Assembly: GCF_000300515.1 (NCBI RefSeq)
Contig: NZ_AMSI01000001.1
Location: forward strand, 186,001 to 250,000
Direction: 5' to 3'
From: Nitratireductor indicus C115
Lineage (GTDB): Bacteria; Pseudomonadota; Alphaproteobacteria; Rhizobiales; Rhizobiaceae
Length of the DNA: 64,000 bases
This document shows, piece after piece, positions 32,585-41,576 of this stretch. Positions within the stretch are counted from its first letter, which is position 1; every line of letters begins with the position of its first letter. Made by a program: the position numbers and the translations under genes. The notes beneath the pieces are model-generated. The model saw nothing but the letters and a program-made list of their open reading frames with translations. It was not told the DNA's origin and searched no databases.

Positions 32585-33169
32585 ATGACTGAATTTCGTT
32601 CTGGGCTTCCGATAGTTTCATTTGCTGATCAACCCGCACTGGAGAGTTGGTTGTCGGCTCAGCCGAGTGATTCAAACGGTGCATGGATCAAATTTCCTAA
32701 GAAGGGTTCAAGTGTCGCCAGTGTCACCAAAGCTCAGGCGATCGACAGTGCCCTTTGCTATGGCTGGATCGACGGCCAACTCGACAAATATGACGCTGAG
32801 AGCTGGCTTATACGCTTTACCCCACGCCGACCGCGCAGCAAGTGGTCGGATGTAAATCGGAAACGCGCGCTGGAGCTGATTTCGCAGGGGCGTATGCAGG
32901 CATCTGGACAGTTGGAAGTCGATAAAGCGAAGGTTGATGGCAGATGGGAGGCGGCGTATGCATCAGCTAGCAAAGCTGAGGTCCCACCAGATTTGCAGGC
33001 CGCGCTCGATGCGAACCCGAAGGCAGCAGCTTTCTTCGCTACGCTCACTGGCGCTAACCGATATTCGATCTTGTATCGGATCGGATCGGTGAAGAAACCT
33101 GAAACCAGAGCCCGAAAAATCGGGGACTTCGTTGATATGCTAGAACGCGGAGAGACCGTTCACGGCTGA
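32585..33169 (+). CDS. YdeI/OmpD-associated family protein
   Basis: A 194-residue cytoplasmic protein. The YdeI signatures are QPALESWLSAQPSDSNGAWIKFPKKGS at the N-terminus, the central ALCYGWIDGQLDKYDAESWLIRFTPRRPRSKWSDVNRKRALELISQGRM, and a C-terminal YSILYRIGSVKKPETRARKI. The family has been linked to bacteriocin resistance in enterics but its biochemical role is unsettled. Its codon use is a little more AT-rich than neighbours (GAT, GAA, CAA frequent), which, with the empty gap upstream, may indicate transfer. It stands alone. Confidence 0.85.
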   Translation: MTEFRSGLPIVSFADQPALESWLSAQPSDSNGAWIKFPKKGSSVASVTKAQAIDSALCYGWIDGQLDKYDAESWLIRFTPRRPRSKWSDVNRKRALELISQGRMQASGQLEVDKAKVDGRWEAAYASASKAEVPPDLQAALDANPKAAAFFATLTGANRYSILYRIGSVKKPETRARKIGDFVDMLERGETVHG

Positions 33170-33419
33170 AACCGCCGGGCTGCTGAAGCGGTTTTCGGGA
33201 TCGGCGACGGCGGTCCTTAATGTCCGCTATTGAAGTCGGAAGCAGTCATCAAAGTCGGCCCGCGTCTATGGCGGTTGTTTCATCCGCTGCCACCAGGACC
33301 AACCGGTCGGAAAGCGGCCCCACTGCAGACATCCGGGCAACAGGCTATGCTTCGAAAACCGCACGATATCGTACGCCAATCGAAAGCTCTATCACGCTAT
33401 AAATGAAAATCGGTGGGGA

Positions 33420-33509
33420 TGGCGGAGAGAGAGGGATTCGAACCCTCGATACGGTTTCCCGTATACACGCGTTCCAGGCGTGCGCCTTCAACCACTCGGC
33501 CACCTCTCC
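33420..33509 (-). tRNA. tRNA-Ser (anticodon GGA)
   Basis: On the minus strand the 90-nt gene starts GGAGAGGTGGCCGAGTGGTT and ends in the T-arm GAGGG-TTCGAAT-CCCTC, acceptor TCTCTCC, discriminator G and an encoded CCA. The anticodon stem is CACGC/GCGTG with loop CTGGAAC (anticodon at 33473-33475 on the plus strand). The long variable arm (ATACGGGAAACCGTAT) is typical of tRNA-Ser. The 250 bp between it and the upstream YdeI gene contain nothing else I can support. Confidence 0.97.
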
Positions 33510-33728
33510 GGCAGCGCAGGCCGCTTTCGCGGTTGCGCCGAGGCTCACTTAGTCGATCTGATCGTGAATGCCAAGACCGCGATGTGACAGTTTTGCAATT
33601 TGCTGCGCATGACGGCCCTTCCCACTTCACCAAAGCTCAACTTTCCGTGCAGCGATTGCCATTCCGGTCTTCCCCGCCTATCTCTCGGAACAGGACAGGG
33701 CGTTCGAAATCCGCCGGCAGGAGGCTTC

Positions 33729-34043
33729 ATGGTGCGTTTCTTCTTCAGGGTGCTCGCAACCTTCGCCCTCGCCGTGGCCGTGGTCATGGCGGTGATCGAC
33801 GCGACACGCTCCATAGCGGCTTCCGCACCGGTCTTCACGCCGCTCGGCGAGAGCTGGTTCTCCGTGGCGCCCGAAAGCCTGAACCTCGCCCAGGCGGTGG
33901 TCCAGCGCTACACGCTGCCCGTTCTCTGGGACCCGGTCATGATCTTCATCCTGACCCTGCCGGGCTGGCTCGTCTTCGCGGTCCTGTCCCTCGTCTTCTA
34001 TGCCATTGGCCACAAGCGCCGGCGCACGGTGATGCTGGCCTGA
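33729..34043 (+). CDS. Small membrane protein of unknown function
   Basis: A 104-residue protein with an N-terminal hydrophobic segment (FFFRVLATFALAVAVVMAVI, residues 4-23) and a second near residues 71-92 (MIFILTLPGWLVFAVLSLVFYAI), ending in a basic tail GHKRRRTVML. The loop between them (about 45 residues) contains PLGESWFSVAPESLNLAQAVVQRY and would be periplasmic if the N-terminus is inside. The ATG at 33729 has CAGGAGG just upstream. It is 21 bp before msrA on the same strand. I do not recognise the family beyond a conserved alphaproteobacterial small membrane protein. Confidence 0.75.
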   Translation: MVRFFFRVLATFALAVAVVMAVIDATRSIAASAPVFTPLGESWFSVAPESLNLAQAVVQRYTLPVLWDPVMIFILTLPGWLVFAVLSLVFYAIGHKRRRTVMLA

Positions 34044-34064
34044 ACCACCCAAAGGAGGAGTAGC

Positions 34065-34736
34065 ATGTCATTCCTCGATGCACTCATCGGCTCGAAGAAG
34101 CTCGCAATGCCCACCAGCGACGATGCCCTGCCGGGACGCCCCGAGGCGATCCCCACCGCGGAACGCCATTATGTGTCCGGCCATCCCTTGAAGGGGCCTT
34201 ATCCGGAAGGGCTGGAGACGGCCTATTTCGGCATGGGGTGCTTCTGGGGTGCGGAGCGCCTGTTCTGGCAGAAGGATGGCGTCTGGGTCACCGCGGTCGG
34301 CTATGCCGGCGGTCTCACCCCCAACCCGACCTATCGCGAGACCACCACCGGCCTCACCGGTCATGCGGAGATCGTGAAGGTGGTCTACGATCCGCGCAAG
34401 GTTTCCTATGGGGAGCTTCTGAAGCTTTTCTGGGAAAGCCATGATCCCACCCAGGGCATGCGCCAGGGAAACGACGTCGGCACCACATACCGTTCCGCTA
34501 TCTTCACCACCGGCGAAGCGCAGCTCGCCGAGGCCAAAGCCTCGCGCGATCACTATCAGGCGGCCCTCAAGGCGGCAGGCCGGGAGGCGATCACAACCGA
34601 GATCGCGCCAGCCCCGGAATTCTACTATGCCGAGGAAGAACACCAGCAATATCTCGGCAAGAATCCCTATGGCTATTGCGGCCTTCAGGGAACCGGCGTC
34701 GCCTGTGCCGGCGAGCCGCCGGCTGTTGCCGGCTGA
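34065..34736 (+). CDS. msrA: Peptide-methionine (S)-S-oxide reductase
   Basis: Repairs oxidised Met residues in proteins. The 223-residue protein has the catalytic Cys in [13 protein letters not shown] near residue 60, [51 protein letters not shown] and a C-terminal [11 protein letters not shown] whose Cys residues serve as resolving thiols. An AAAGGAGGAG ribosome-binding site lies before the ATG. Length fits the long MsrA branch with an N-terminal extension. It may be cotranscribed with the small membrane protein upstream. Confidence 0.95.
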   Translation: MSFLDALIGSKKLAMPTSDDALPGRPEAIPTAERHYVSGHPLKGPYPEGLETAYFGMGCFWGAERLFWQKDGVWVTAVGYAGGLTPNPTYRETTTGLTGHAEIVKVVYDPRKVSYGELLKLFWESHDPTQGMRQGNDVGTTYRSAIFTTGEAQLAEAKASRDHYQAALKAAGREAITTEIAPAPEFYYAEEEHQQYLGKNPYGYCGLQGTGVACAGEPPAVAG

Positions 34737-34962
34737 AGGCTTCCGGCTCTTTTCCGAACGGTCAAAATTCCGCGTGAATTTTCACGCGGGCCATGCAACA
34801 GTGCCGTCATGGGGAGGGAAAAACCTCCCGCTCACGCTGTTTCGCGCCGTCATCTTGCGGCCGGCGAAACGCCCTTTAACGGGCGCATGGGCTGCGCGCG
34901 AAAGTCATGGGCGCAGCCGTTGCGGCTCAAACAGCCATGGCAACTGACAGGGTGTGGATCAT

Positions 34963-35955
34963 ATGAAGCGTATCGTTCTCGGCCTCCTGGCCTCTTCCGC
35001 AATGACAGCGAGTGCCCTCGCGGCCGACATAGCCCCGGCCGTCATCTACGATCTGGGCGGCAAGTTCGACAAATCCTTCAACGAGGCCGCCTATAACGGC
35101 GCCGAACGGTTCAAGCAGGAAACCGGCATCGAGTATGTCGATTTCGAAATCTCCAACGATGCCCAGCGCGAGCAGGCCCTGCGCCGTTTCGCAGAAGACG
35201 GCCGCAACCCCATCGTGATGGCGGGCTTCACCTGGGTGGATTACCTGAAGAAAGTGGCGCCGGAATATCCCGACACCAACTTCACCATCATCGACGACAA
35301 GGTCGAGGAACCCAATGTCCGCTCCGTCACCTTCAAGGAGCAGGAAGGATCCTATCTGGTGGGCATGCTCGCCGCGATGGCTTCCAAGACCGGCACGGTC
35401 GGTTTCGTGGGCGGCATGCAGGTTCCGTTGATCGGCAAGTTCGAATGCGGCTATGTGGGCGGCGCCAAGGCGGCCAACCCCGACGCCAAGGTGATCCGCA
35501 ACTATACGGGCGATACGCCCTCTGCATGGAACGACCCGACGAAGGGCGGTGAGATCACCCGCACGCAGATGGCCCAGGGCGCGGATGTGATCTATCATGC
35601 GGCTGGCGGTACGGGCGTCGGTGTGCTGCAGGCGGCGGCGGATGCCGGCAAGCTCGGCATCGGCGTCGATTCCAATCAGAATGGCCTTCAGCCCGGTCAC
35701 GTGCTCACTTCCATGGTCAAGCAGGTGGATGTCGCGGTCTATGATTCCTTCATGGATGCCAAGAATGGCGAGTTCACCTACGGCGTCGAGGATCTCGGCC
35801 TTGCCGACGATGGTGTGGGTTACGCCATGGACGATAACAACAAGGACCTGGTGACCGATGAGATGAAGACTGCCGTCGAGGCCGTCAAGGCGAAGATCGT
35901 CGCCGGCGAAATCACCGTGCACAATTTCCTCGACGACAACGCCTGCCCCTATTGA
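34963..35955 (+). CDS. BMP-family (nucleoside-type) ABC transporter substrate-binding protein
   Basis: A 330-residue periplasmic binding protein of the BmpA/Med/TmpC family, whose characterised members bind purine nucleosides. The signal peptide is MKRIVLGLLASSAMTASALAA, cleaved before DIAPAV. Family stretches are IYDLGGKFDKSFNEAAYNGAERF, VRSVTFKEQEGSYLVGMLAAMASKTGTVGFVGGM and ADVIYHAAGGTGVGVLQAA. There is no lipobox, unlike many BMP proteins. A GTG three codons upstream (34954) is an alternative start. No ATPase or permease is adjacent; the partners must be elsewhere. A strong terminator follows. Confidence 0.9.
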   Translation: MKRIVLGLLASSAMTASALAADIAPAVIYDLGGKFDKSFNEAAYNGAERFKQETGIEYVDFEISNDAQREQALRRFAEDGRNPIVMAGFTWVDYLKKVAPEYPDTNFTIIDDKVEEPNVRSVTFKEQEGSYLVGMLAAMASKTGTVGFVGGMQVPLIGKFECGYVGGAKAANPDAKVIRNYTGDTPSAWNDPTKGGEITRTQMAQGADVIYHAAGGTGVGVLQAAADAGKLGIGVDSNQNGLQPGHVLTSMVKQVDVAVYDSFMDAKNGEFTYGVEDLGLADDGVGYAMDDNNKDLVTDEMKTAVEAVKAKIVAGEITVHNFLDDNACPY

Positions 35956-35977
35956 GGCGGCGTCCGCAAGGAATCGG

Positions 35978-36003
35978 AAAAGGGCCGCCTGCGGCCCTTT
36001 TTT
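35978..36003 (+). terminator. Rho-independent terminator after the BMP-family gene
   Basis: AAAAGGGCCG (35978-35987) pairs with CGGCCCTTTT (35992-36001) through a CCTG tetraloop, and the T run continues to 36003. It is a textbook terminator 22 bp after the stop. A small AGATCGG/CCGATCT inverted repeat follows at 36009-36025. Confidence 0.9.
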
Positions 36004-36077
36004 CGTTCAGATCGGCCACCGATCTATGGTAGGCCCGCATTGTTTCTTCTTCGCCGTCCGGTTTTCAGGAGTGCTCC

Positions 36078-37457
36078 ATGTCCGATCTCGCCCCGGTTCT
36101 CACCCAGCTCGACAATTCGCTTGACCAGAGCCTGGAGCGGCTCTTCGATCTCCTGCGCATTCGCTCGATCTCCACCGATCCGGCCTTTTCCGATGAATGC
36201 CGCAAGGCAGCCGAGTGGCTGGTGGAAGACCTGAAGTCGATCGGTTTCGATGCAAGCGTGCGTGATACGACGGGTCATCCGATGGTCGTTGCCCATCACG
36301 AGGGCGAAGGGCCGCATGTTCTGTTCTACGGCCATTACGACGTTCAGCCTGTCGATCCGCTGAACCTGTGGAACGACGATCCCTTCGATCCGAAGGTGAA
36401 GGAGATCGAGCCGGGTCGCAAGGTCATCACCGGGCGCGGTTCCGCCGACGACAAGGGCCAGCTCATGACCTTCGTGGAAGCCTGCCGCGCCTACAAGGCC
36501 GTGCATGGCAAGCTGCCCTGCCGGGTCAGTATCCTGTTCGAGGGGGAGGAGGAGTCAGGTTCTCCGTCGCTGAAACCCTTCCTGGAAGCGAATGCCGGCG
36601 AACTGAAGGCCGATTTCGCGCTGGTCTGTGACACGGGCATGTGGGACCGCGACACGCCGGCTGTCTGTGTCGGCCTGCGCGGGCTGGTCGGCGAGGAGAT
36701 CGTCGTGAAAGCGGCGGATCGCGATCTGCATTCGGGCGAGTTTGGCGGAGCGGCGGCCAACCCCATCACCATCCTGGCGCGGGTGCTGGGCGATCTGCAC
36801 GACGAAACCGGTCGCGTCACGGTGCCGGGTTTCTACGAAGGTGTGGACGAAACGCCGAAATCGGTTCTGGAAAGCTGGGCATCGCTCGGCGAGACGGCGG
36901 AAACCTTTCTTGGCCCCATCGGCCTGTCGAAGCCGTTCGGCGAAAAGGATCGTTCGGTTCTCGAACTGGTCTGGGCGCGTCCCACCGCCGAGGTGAACGG
37001 CATCATCGGCGGTTACACCGGCAAGGGCTTCAAGACGGTCATCCCCGCCGAAGCGTCAGCGAAAGTCTCCTTTCGTCTGGTGCACAACCAGGATCCGGTG
37101 AAGATTCGCGCAGCCTTTCGCGCCTTTGTCGAGGAGCGCATTCCCTCCGATTGCTCGGTCGAGTTCTATCCGCATGGCGGGTCGCCGGCCTTCCAGCTGG
37201 ATTACGACATGCCGCTTGTCGTCAAGGCGCAGGCAGCGCTGACCGAGGAATGGCCGAAACCGGCCATCGCGGTCGCCATGGGCGGGTCCATTCCGATTGT
37301 TGGCGATTTCCGTCGCATGCTCGGCATGGAATCGCTGCTTGTTGGTTTCGGCCTGTCCGATGACCGCATCCATTCACCGAACGAAAAATACGAAATGAGT
37401 TCCTTCCATCACGGCCAGCGCTCCTGGGCTCGCATTCTCGACATGCTGGGCAAGTGA
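36078..37457 (+). CDS. M20-family metallopeptidase (dipeptidase)
   Basis: A 459-residue zinc peptidase. Metal ligands and catalytic positions are visible in FYGHYDVQPVDPLNLWNDDPF near residue 77, GRGSADDKGQLM, and LFEGEEESGSPSLKPFLE; the later part has DLHSGEFGGAAANP and a C-terminal His in SFHHGQRSWARIL. This matches the carnosinase/CNDP-like dipeptidases of clan MH. The protein has no signal peptide and is likely cytoplasmic, finishing peptide breakdown. It lies 22 bp before the RNase D gene on the same strand. Confidence 0.92.
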   Translation: MSDLAPVLTQLDNSLDQSLERLFDLLRIRSISTDPAFSDECRKAAEWLVEDLKSIGFDASVRDTTGHPMVVAHHEGEGPHVLFYGHYDVQPVDPLNLWNDDPFDPKVKEIEPGRKVITGRGSADDKGQLMTFVEACRAYKAVHGKLPCRVSILFEGEEESGSPSLKPFLEANAGELKADFALVCDTGMWDRDTPAVCVGLRGLVGEEIVVKAADRDLHSGEFGGAAANPITILARVLGDLHDETGRVTVPGFYEGVDETPKSVLESWASLGETAETFLGPIGLSKPFGEKDRSVLELVWARPTAEVNGIIGGYTGKGFKTVIPAEASAKVSFRLVHNQDPVKIRAAFRAFVEERIPSDCSVEFYPHGGSPAFQLDYDMPLVVKAQAALTEEWPKPAIAVAMGGSIPIVGDFRRMLGMESLLVGFGLSDDRIHSPNEKYEMSSFHHGQRSWARILDMLGK

Positions 37458-37479
37458 GATGGCGCAGGGAAAAAACAAG

Positions 37480-38097
37480 ATGACCATACGCTTTCACCGC
37501 AATGATTTGCCAGACCTAGACAATTATCAGGTGGACGCTGTCGCCATCGACACCGAGACGCTTGGCCTTCGCCCACATCGCGATCGCCTCTGCGTGGTGC
37601 AGCTTTCGCCGGGCGATGGAACCGCGGACGTGGTGCAGATCGATGCCGGGCAGAAGAAGGCGCCGAACCTCGTCGCTCTCCTGAAAAATCGCAAGATCGC
37701 CAAGCTGTTTCACTATGCGCGGTTTGATATCGCGGTGCTCTACAATGCCTTCGGTGTGATGGCCGATCCGGTGTTTTGCACCAAGATCGCCTCGCGTCTC
37801 ACCCGCACCTACACGGACCGTCACGGGTTGAAGGATTTGTGTAACGAACTGATCGGCGTCTCGCTGTCCAAGGCGCAGCAATCCTCCGATTGGGCGGCGA
37901 AGGATCTTTCGCCCGAGCAGTTGGAATATGCGGCTTCGGATGTCCTGTATCTGCACCAGCTGCGCGACAAGCTCTTGGAGCGGCTTCAGCGGGAAAACCG
38001 CCTGCGAGAGGCCGAAGCCTGCTTCCGGTTTCTGCCGACCCGCGCTCGGCTCGATCTGATGGGTTGGGAAGAAGAGGACATCTTCGCTCATAGCTGA
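37480..38097 (+). CDS. rnd: Ribonuclease D (short form)
   Basis: A 205-residue 3'-5' exonuclease of the DEDDy class. Exo I is VAIDTETLGLRPHRDRLCVVQLS near the N-terminus, Exo II is LFHYARFDIAVLYNAFG, and Exo III is LEYAASDVLYLHQL (Tyr and Asp). E. coli RNase D is about 375 residues with C-terminal HRDC domains, which are absent here; this is the short alphaproteobacterial form. I chose ATG 37480 (MTIRFHRNDLP) because AGGGA lies 9 bases upstream; ATG 37459 is the alternative. It acts in tRNA 3' maturation or RNA turnover. Confidence 0.87.
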   Translation: MTIRFHRNDLPDLDNYQVDAVAIDTETLGLRPHRDRLCVVQLSPGDGTADVVQIDAGQKKAPNLVALLKNRKIAKLFHYARFDIAVLYNAFGVMADPVFCTKIASRLTRTYTDRHGLKDLCNELIGVSLSKAQQSSDWAAKDLSPEQLEYAASDVLYLHQLRDKLLERLQRENRLREAEACFRFLPTRARLDLMGWEEEDIFAHS

Positions 38098-38253
38098 GTG
38101 TGCGGAGCATGGTGGCTTGTCCCTGAGCGGGTGTGGAAACCATGGCTTTACCGTTTTCATTCACTTTTGACTTAACTGCGCCTTAAACCGCTGGCTCTTA
38201 CTCTTCGTCCGATCTGGGTGAAGAGTGTTTGAGTCTGCGGGGCAGGGTACGGT

Positions 38254-40578
38254 ATGGCGCGTGATACGCGAAAAGGCAGGATCGAGCCGACTTTCGACGC
38301 GCCGCAGGCGCGCGGGAGCAAGGGCGATCTGAGACTTGGCGATAGCGACCGTGTCGTTCCCTCGCGTCAAAGACGAGCCGGCAAAAGCAAGGCCTCGACC
38401 GGCAAGGGCAAGGCCACTGGTCGCAAGCCCGTGCGCCGCAAGAGCGGCAGCGGTTCCGGCGGCGGACTGTTCGGTTTTCTGAGGGGCGCGGTCTATTGGT
38501 CTCTGGTGCTCGCGCTATGGTGTGGCATCGCCGGGGTTGGCGTCGTTGCTTATTATGGTGCCAAGATGCCTGCGGCCACCAGCTGGGAGATTCCCGACCG
38601 CCCGCCGAATGTGAAGATCGTCTCCGCCGACAACAAGCTCATTGCCAATCGCGGCATGACCGGCGGCGAGGCGGTGGGCCTGCATGAAATGTCGCCCTTT
38701 ATTCCGGAGGCCGTCATCGCCATCGAGGACCGGCGGTTCTATTCTCATTTCGGAGTGGATCCGGTGGGGCTGGGGCGTGCGGTGGCTGAAAACCTGATGG
38801 CCGGCCGTCTCACCCAGGGCGGCTCCACGCTCACGCAGCAGCTTGCCAAGAACTTGTTCCTGAAGCCTGACCGCACCATCGAACGCAAGGTGCAGGAGGT
38901 GCTGCTGGCACTCTGGCTGGAGCAGAAGCACTCCAAGGACCAGATTCTGGAGATGTATCTGAACCGGGTCTATTTCGGTTCCGGCGCCTATGGCGTGGAA
39001 GCGGCGTCCCGGCGCTATTTCAACAAGTCCGCCCGCGATGTCAGCCTGTCGGAGGCGGCTCTTCTGGCGGGGCTTCTCAAGGCGCCGTCGCGGCTTTCGC
39101 CCGCGCGCGATCCGCAGGCCGCCGAAAGCCGCGCCCAGGTGGTGCTTGCCGCCATGCGCGACCAGGGCATGATCGGCGATGGCGAGATGACCACCGCCAT
39201 GAGCCAGCCGGCAACGCGTGCCGCCGCCTATTGGACGGGATCGGAACACTATGTGGCCGACCGCATCATGGAGGAGCTTCCCGGCCTGATCGGCGGCGAC
39301 ATCGCCTCCGACGTGGTGGTGGAAACGACGGTCGATCTGCGTCTTCAAAAGCAGGCGGAAAAGACAATTCGCGCGATGATCGACGAGAAGGGCGGCAAGC
39401 TCTCCGTAAGCCAGGGCGCGCTGGTCTCCATCGATACGGGCGGCGCGGTTCGCGCCATGGTGGGTGGTTATGACTACGCCAACAGCCAGTTCGACCGCGC
39501 CTCCGAGGCGCGCCGTCAACCGGGCTCCGCGTTCAAGCCCTTCGTTTTCATGGCGGCTCTGGAGCAGGGCCGCAGGCCCGACAGCATCCGCAACGACGCG
39601 CCGATCAAGATCGGCAACTGGAAACCGGAAAACTACAAGGGCAAATATCATGGCCCCGTCACGCTCTCCGAGGCGCTGGCCCGGTCGCTGAATTCGGTCG
39701 CCGCCCAGCTTGCCATGGAGGCAGGCCCCAAGACGGTGGTCGAACTTGCCCATCGCATGGGCATCGAATCCGATTTGAACGCCAACGCGTCCATCGCGCT
39801 CGGCACCTCGGAGGTGACGCCGCTGGAACTGACCGCCGCCTATCTGCCTTTCGCGACCGGTGGCCTGCGCCCCGAGGTCTATTTCGTCAGCCGTGTCACC
39901 ACCACTTCCGGCAAGGTGCTTTACGACCATGGCAAGGCACGCATGACACGGGTGGCAAGCCCGGAGATCATCGGCATGATGAATTCGATGATGCAGGGAA
40001 CCATTGATTTCGGTAGCGCGCGCGCCGCCGATATAGGCCGCCCTGCCGCCGGCAAGACCGGAACGACGCAGCAGTCGCGCGATGCCTGGTTCGTGGGCTA
40101 CACCGCCGACCTCGTGACCGGCGTCTGGTTCGGAAATGACGCGGCCAAGGCCACCAAGGCAACGGGCAGCAATCTGCCTGTTCCGGCCTGGCGTGCATTC
40201 ATGGAGGAAGCGGAGAAGGGTAAGGCCGTGCGTCCGCTGCCGGGTTCCTGGAGCCCGGGCGGATCGGGCGGAACACCCTCGCGTCTGCCGCCCATGAATG
40301 GCATTGGTGGCGGCATTGCGTCGCGGGATTCCGCTCCCGCGCGTCCGGTGCCGCAGGCAGCGGTTGGCAATCGCCCCGCTGAGCGCCCTGCAGCGCCTGC
40401 GCCCGCGGTGTCGCGGTCCAGCCGGCCCGTTCCTTCGGCAAATGTGCCCCGCCCTGCCGCAAATGTCGGCCGCGACGACCGCACGGCCTCGATCCGCAGA
40501 CCGGTTCCTCCGGGCGATGTCGGAGGAGCGCAGCAGAAGCGCCCGACATCGATTCTCGACGTGATCATGGGAAATTGA
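38254..40578 (+). CDS. Class A penicillin-binding protein (PBP1A family)
   Basis: A 774-residue bifunctional peptidoglycan synthase. A basic, Gly/Ser-rich cytoplasmic N-terminus (1-75, RRAGKSKASTGKGKATGRK) precedes one membrane anchor (residues about 80-105). The GT51 glycosyltransferase domain has the catalytic Glu158 in AIEDRRFYSHFG and GGSTLTQQLAKN. The transpeptidase domain has S425-x-x-K428 in PGSAFKPF, S478-L-N480, and K601-T-G-T. The C-terminal 90 residues are Pro/Ala/Arg-rich and probably disordered in the periplasm. All catalytic residues are intact. It acts on the outer face of the inner membrane. Confidence 0.95.
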   Translation: MARDTRKGRIEPTFDAPQARGSKGDLRLGDSDRVVPSRQRRAGKSKASTGKGKATGRKPVRRKSGSGSGGGLFGFLRGAVYWSLVLALWCGIAGVGVVAYYGAKMPAATSWEIPDRPPNVKIVSADNKLIANRGMTGGEAVGLHEMSPFIPEAVIAIEDRRFYSHFGVDPVGLGRAVAENLMAGRLTQGGSTLTQQLAKNLFLKPDRTIERKVQEVLLALWLEQKHSKDQILEMYLNRVYFGSGAYGVEAASRRYFNKSARDVSLSEAALLAGLLKAPSRLSPARDPQAAESRAQVVLAAMRDQGMIGDGEMTTAMSQPATRAAAYWTGSEHYVADRIMEELPGLIGGDIASDVVVETTVDLRLQKQAEKTIRAMIDEKGGKLSVSQGALVSIDTGGAVRAMVGGYDYANSQFDRASEARRQPGSAFKPFVFMAALEQGRRPDSIRNDAPIKIGNWKPENYKGKYHGPVTLSEALARSLNSVAAQLAMEAGPKTVVELAHRMGIESDLNANASIALGTSEVTPLELTAAYLPFATGGLRPEVYFVSRVTTTSGKVLYDHGKARMTRVASPEIIGMMNSMMQGTIDFGSARAADIGRPAAGKTGTTQQSRDAWFVGYTADLVTGVWFGNDAAKATKATGSNLPVPAWRAFMEEAEKGKAVRPLPGSWSPGGSGGTPSRLPPMNGIGGGIASRDSAPARPVPQAAVGNRPAERPAAPAPAVSRSSRPVPSANVPRPAANVGRDDRTASIRRPVPPGDVGGAQQKRPTSILDVIMGN

Positions 40579-40686
40579 CTTTCACGGTCCGCTTTTGCCT
40601 ATCGCTTTCCCGCCCGCGCTCGCCTACATAGAAACCGGAACGCGAAGGGAAGCCTCTCTTCTGCGCAGTGCGAAAGGCCAGGCGAG

Positions 40687-41427
40687 ATGGACGAGCGCAA
40701 GACACTGGTTCTAACCGGCGCCAGCCGAGGCATAGGTCACGCCACAGTGAAGCGCTTTTCCCGTGAGGGGTGGCGGGTCATCACCTGTTCGCGGCAGGAT
40801 TTCGCGGAAAACTGCCCTTGGCCGGCGGGGCCTGAAGATCACATCAAGGTTGATTTATCCGATCAGGAAGACGTGGGCATTGCCATTGCCGAAATCCGCC
40901 ATCGGCTCGAGGCCAATGGCGGGCGTCTGGACGCGCTGGTGAACAACGCCGCCATCTCGCCCAAGCTAGAGGGCGGCAAGCGCATGAACTCCATCGATAC
41001 GCCGATGCATGTCTGGCGCGATGTCTTTCAGGTGAATTTCTTTGCGCCCATCATGCTGGCGCGAGGCCTCTTCCGGGAACTTGGCAATGCCAAGGGCTCC
41101 ATCGTCAATGTGACGTCCATCGTCGGCAGCCGCGTTCATCCGTTCGCAGGCACGGCCTATGCCACCTCAAAGGCTGCACTCGTTGCGTTGACCCGCGAGA
41201 TGGCGGCCGATTTCGGCCCGCATGGCATCCGCGTCAATGCCATTGCCCCCGGCGAAATCGAGACTTCGATCCTTTCGCCGGGAACCGACAAGCTGGTGGA
41301 GGCCATCCCGCTGCGACGTCTCGGCCAGACCTCCGAAGTTGCCGATACGATCTTCTTCCTCTGCTCGGGGCAGTCCTCTTACGTGACGGGTGCCGAAATC
41401 CATATCAATGGCGGTCAGCACGTCTGA
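40687..41427 (+). CDS. Short-chain dehydrogenase/reductase (FabG-like)
   Basis: A 246-residue SDR with LTGASRGIGHATVKRF near the N-terminus, ALVNNAAISPKLEGG, the catalytic Ser in VNVTSIVG, and YxxxK in AYATSKAALVALTREMAADFG. The end HINGGQHV is typical of the FabG-type group. Compared with fatty-acid FabG it has an insertion after NNAAISPK that lengthens the substrate loop. It stands alone between the PBP and a convergent host-attachment-family gene. The substrate cannot be assigned. Confidence 0.87.
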   Translation: MDERKTLVLTGASRGIGHATVKRFSREGWRVITCSRQDFAENCPWPAGPEDHIKVDLSDQEDVGIAIAEIRHRLEANGGRLDALVNNAAISPKLEGGKRMNSIDTPMHVWRDVFQVNFFAPIMLARGLFRELGNAKGSIVNVTSIVGSRVHPFAGTAYATSKAALVALTREMAADFGPHGIRVNAIAPGEIETSILSPGTDKLVEAIPLRRLGQTSEVADTIFFLCSGQSSYVTGAEIHINGGQHV

Positions 41428-41466
41428 CCGCGTTCCCTTCGGCTCCTGTCGCTCCGACGATTTCGT

Positions 41467-41499
41467 CATGGATCCTCGGGTCAAGCCCGAGGATCCATG
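41467..41499. repeat. Palindromic intergenic element
   Basis: CATGGATCCTCGGG (41467-41480) and CCCGAGGATCCATG (41486-41499) form a perfect 14-bp inverted repeat with a TCAAG loop. The core GATCCTCGGGTCAAGCCCGA resembles a palindrome that I recall as frequent in alphaproteobacterial intergenic regions. It sits between convergent genes and could end transcription from both sides, although it has no T-tract. Confidence 0.6.
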
Positions 41500-41576
41500 C
41501 GGGAACCGTCCTGCCCATCCCCTACCGCGACGCTTCTCCCCGCAAGCAGCAGGGGATGAACAGCGGGGTCAGTCCC

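Noticed and set aside
32330-32684. 65-codon plus and 104-codon minus frames before the YdeI gene
   Set aside because: No homology or start signal; the minus frame overlaps the start of a real gene.
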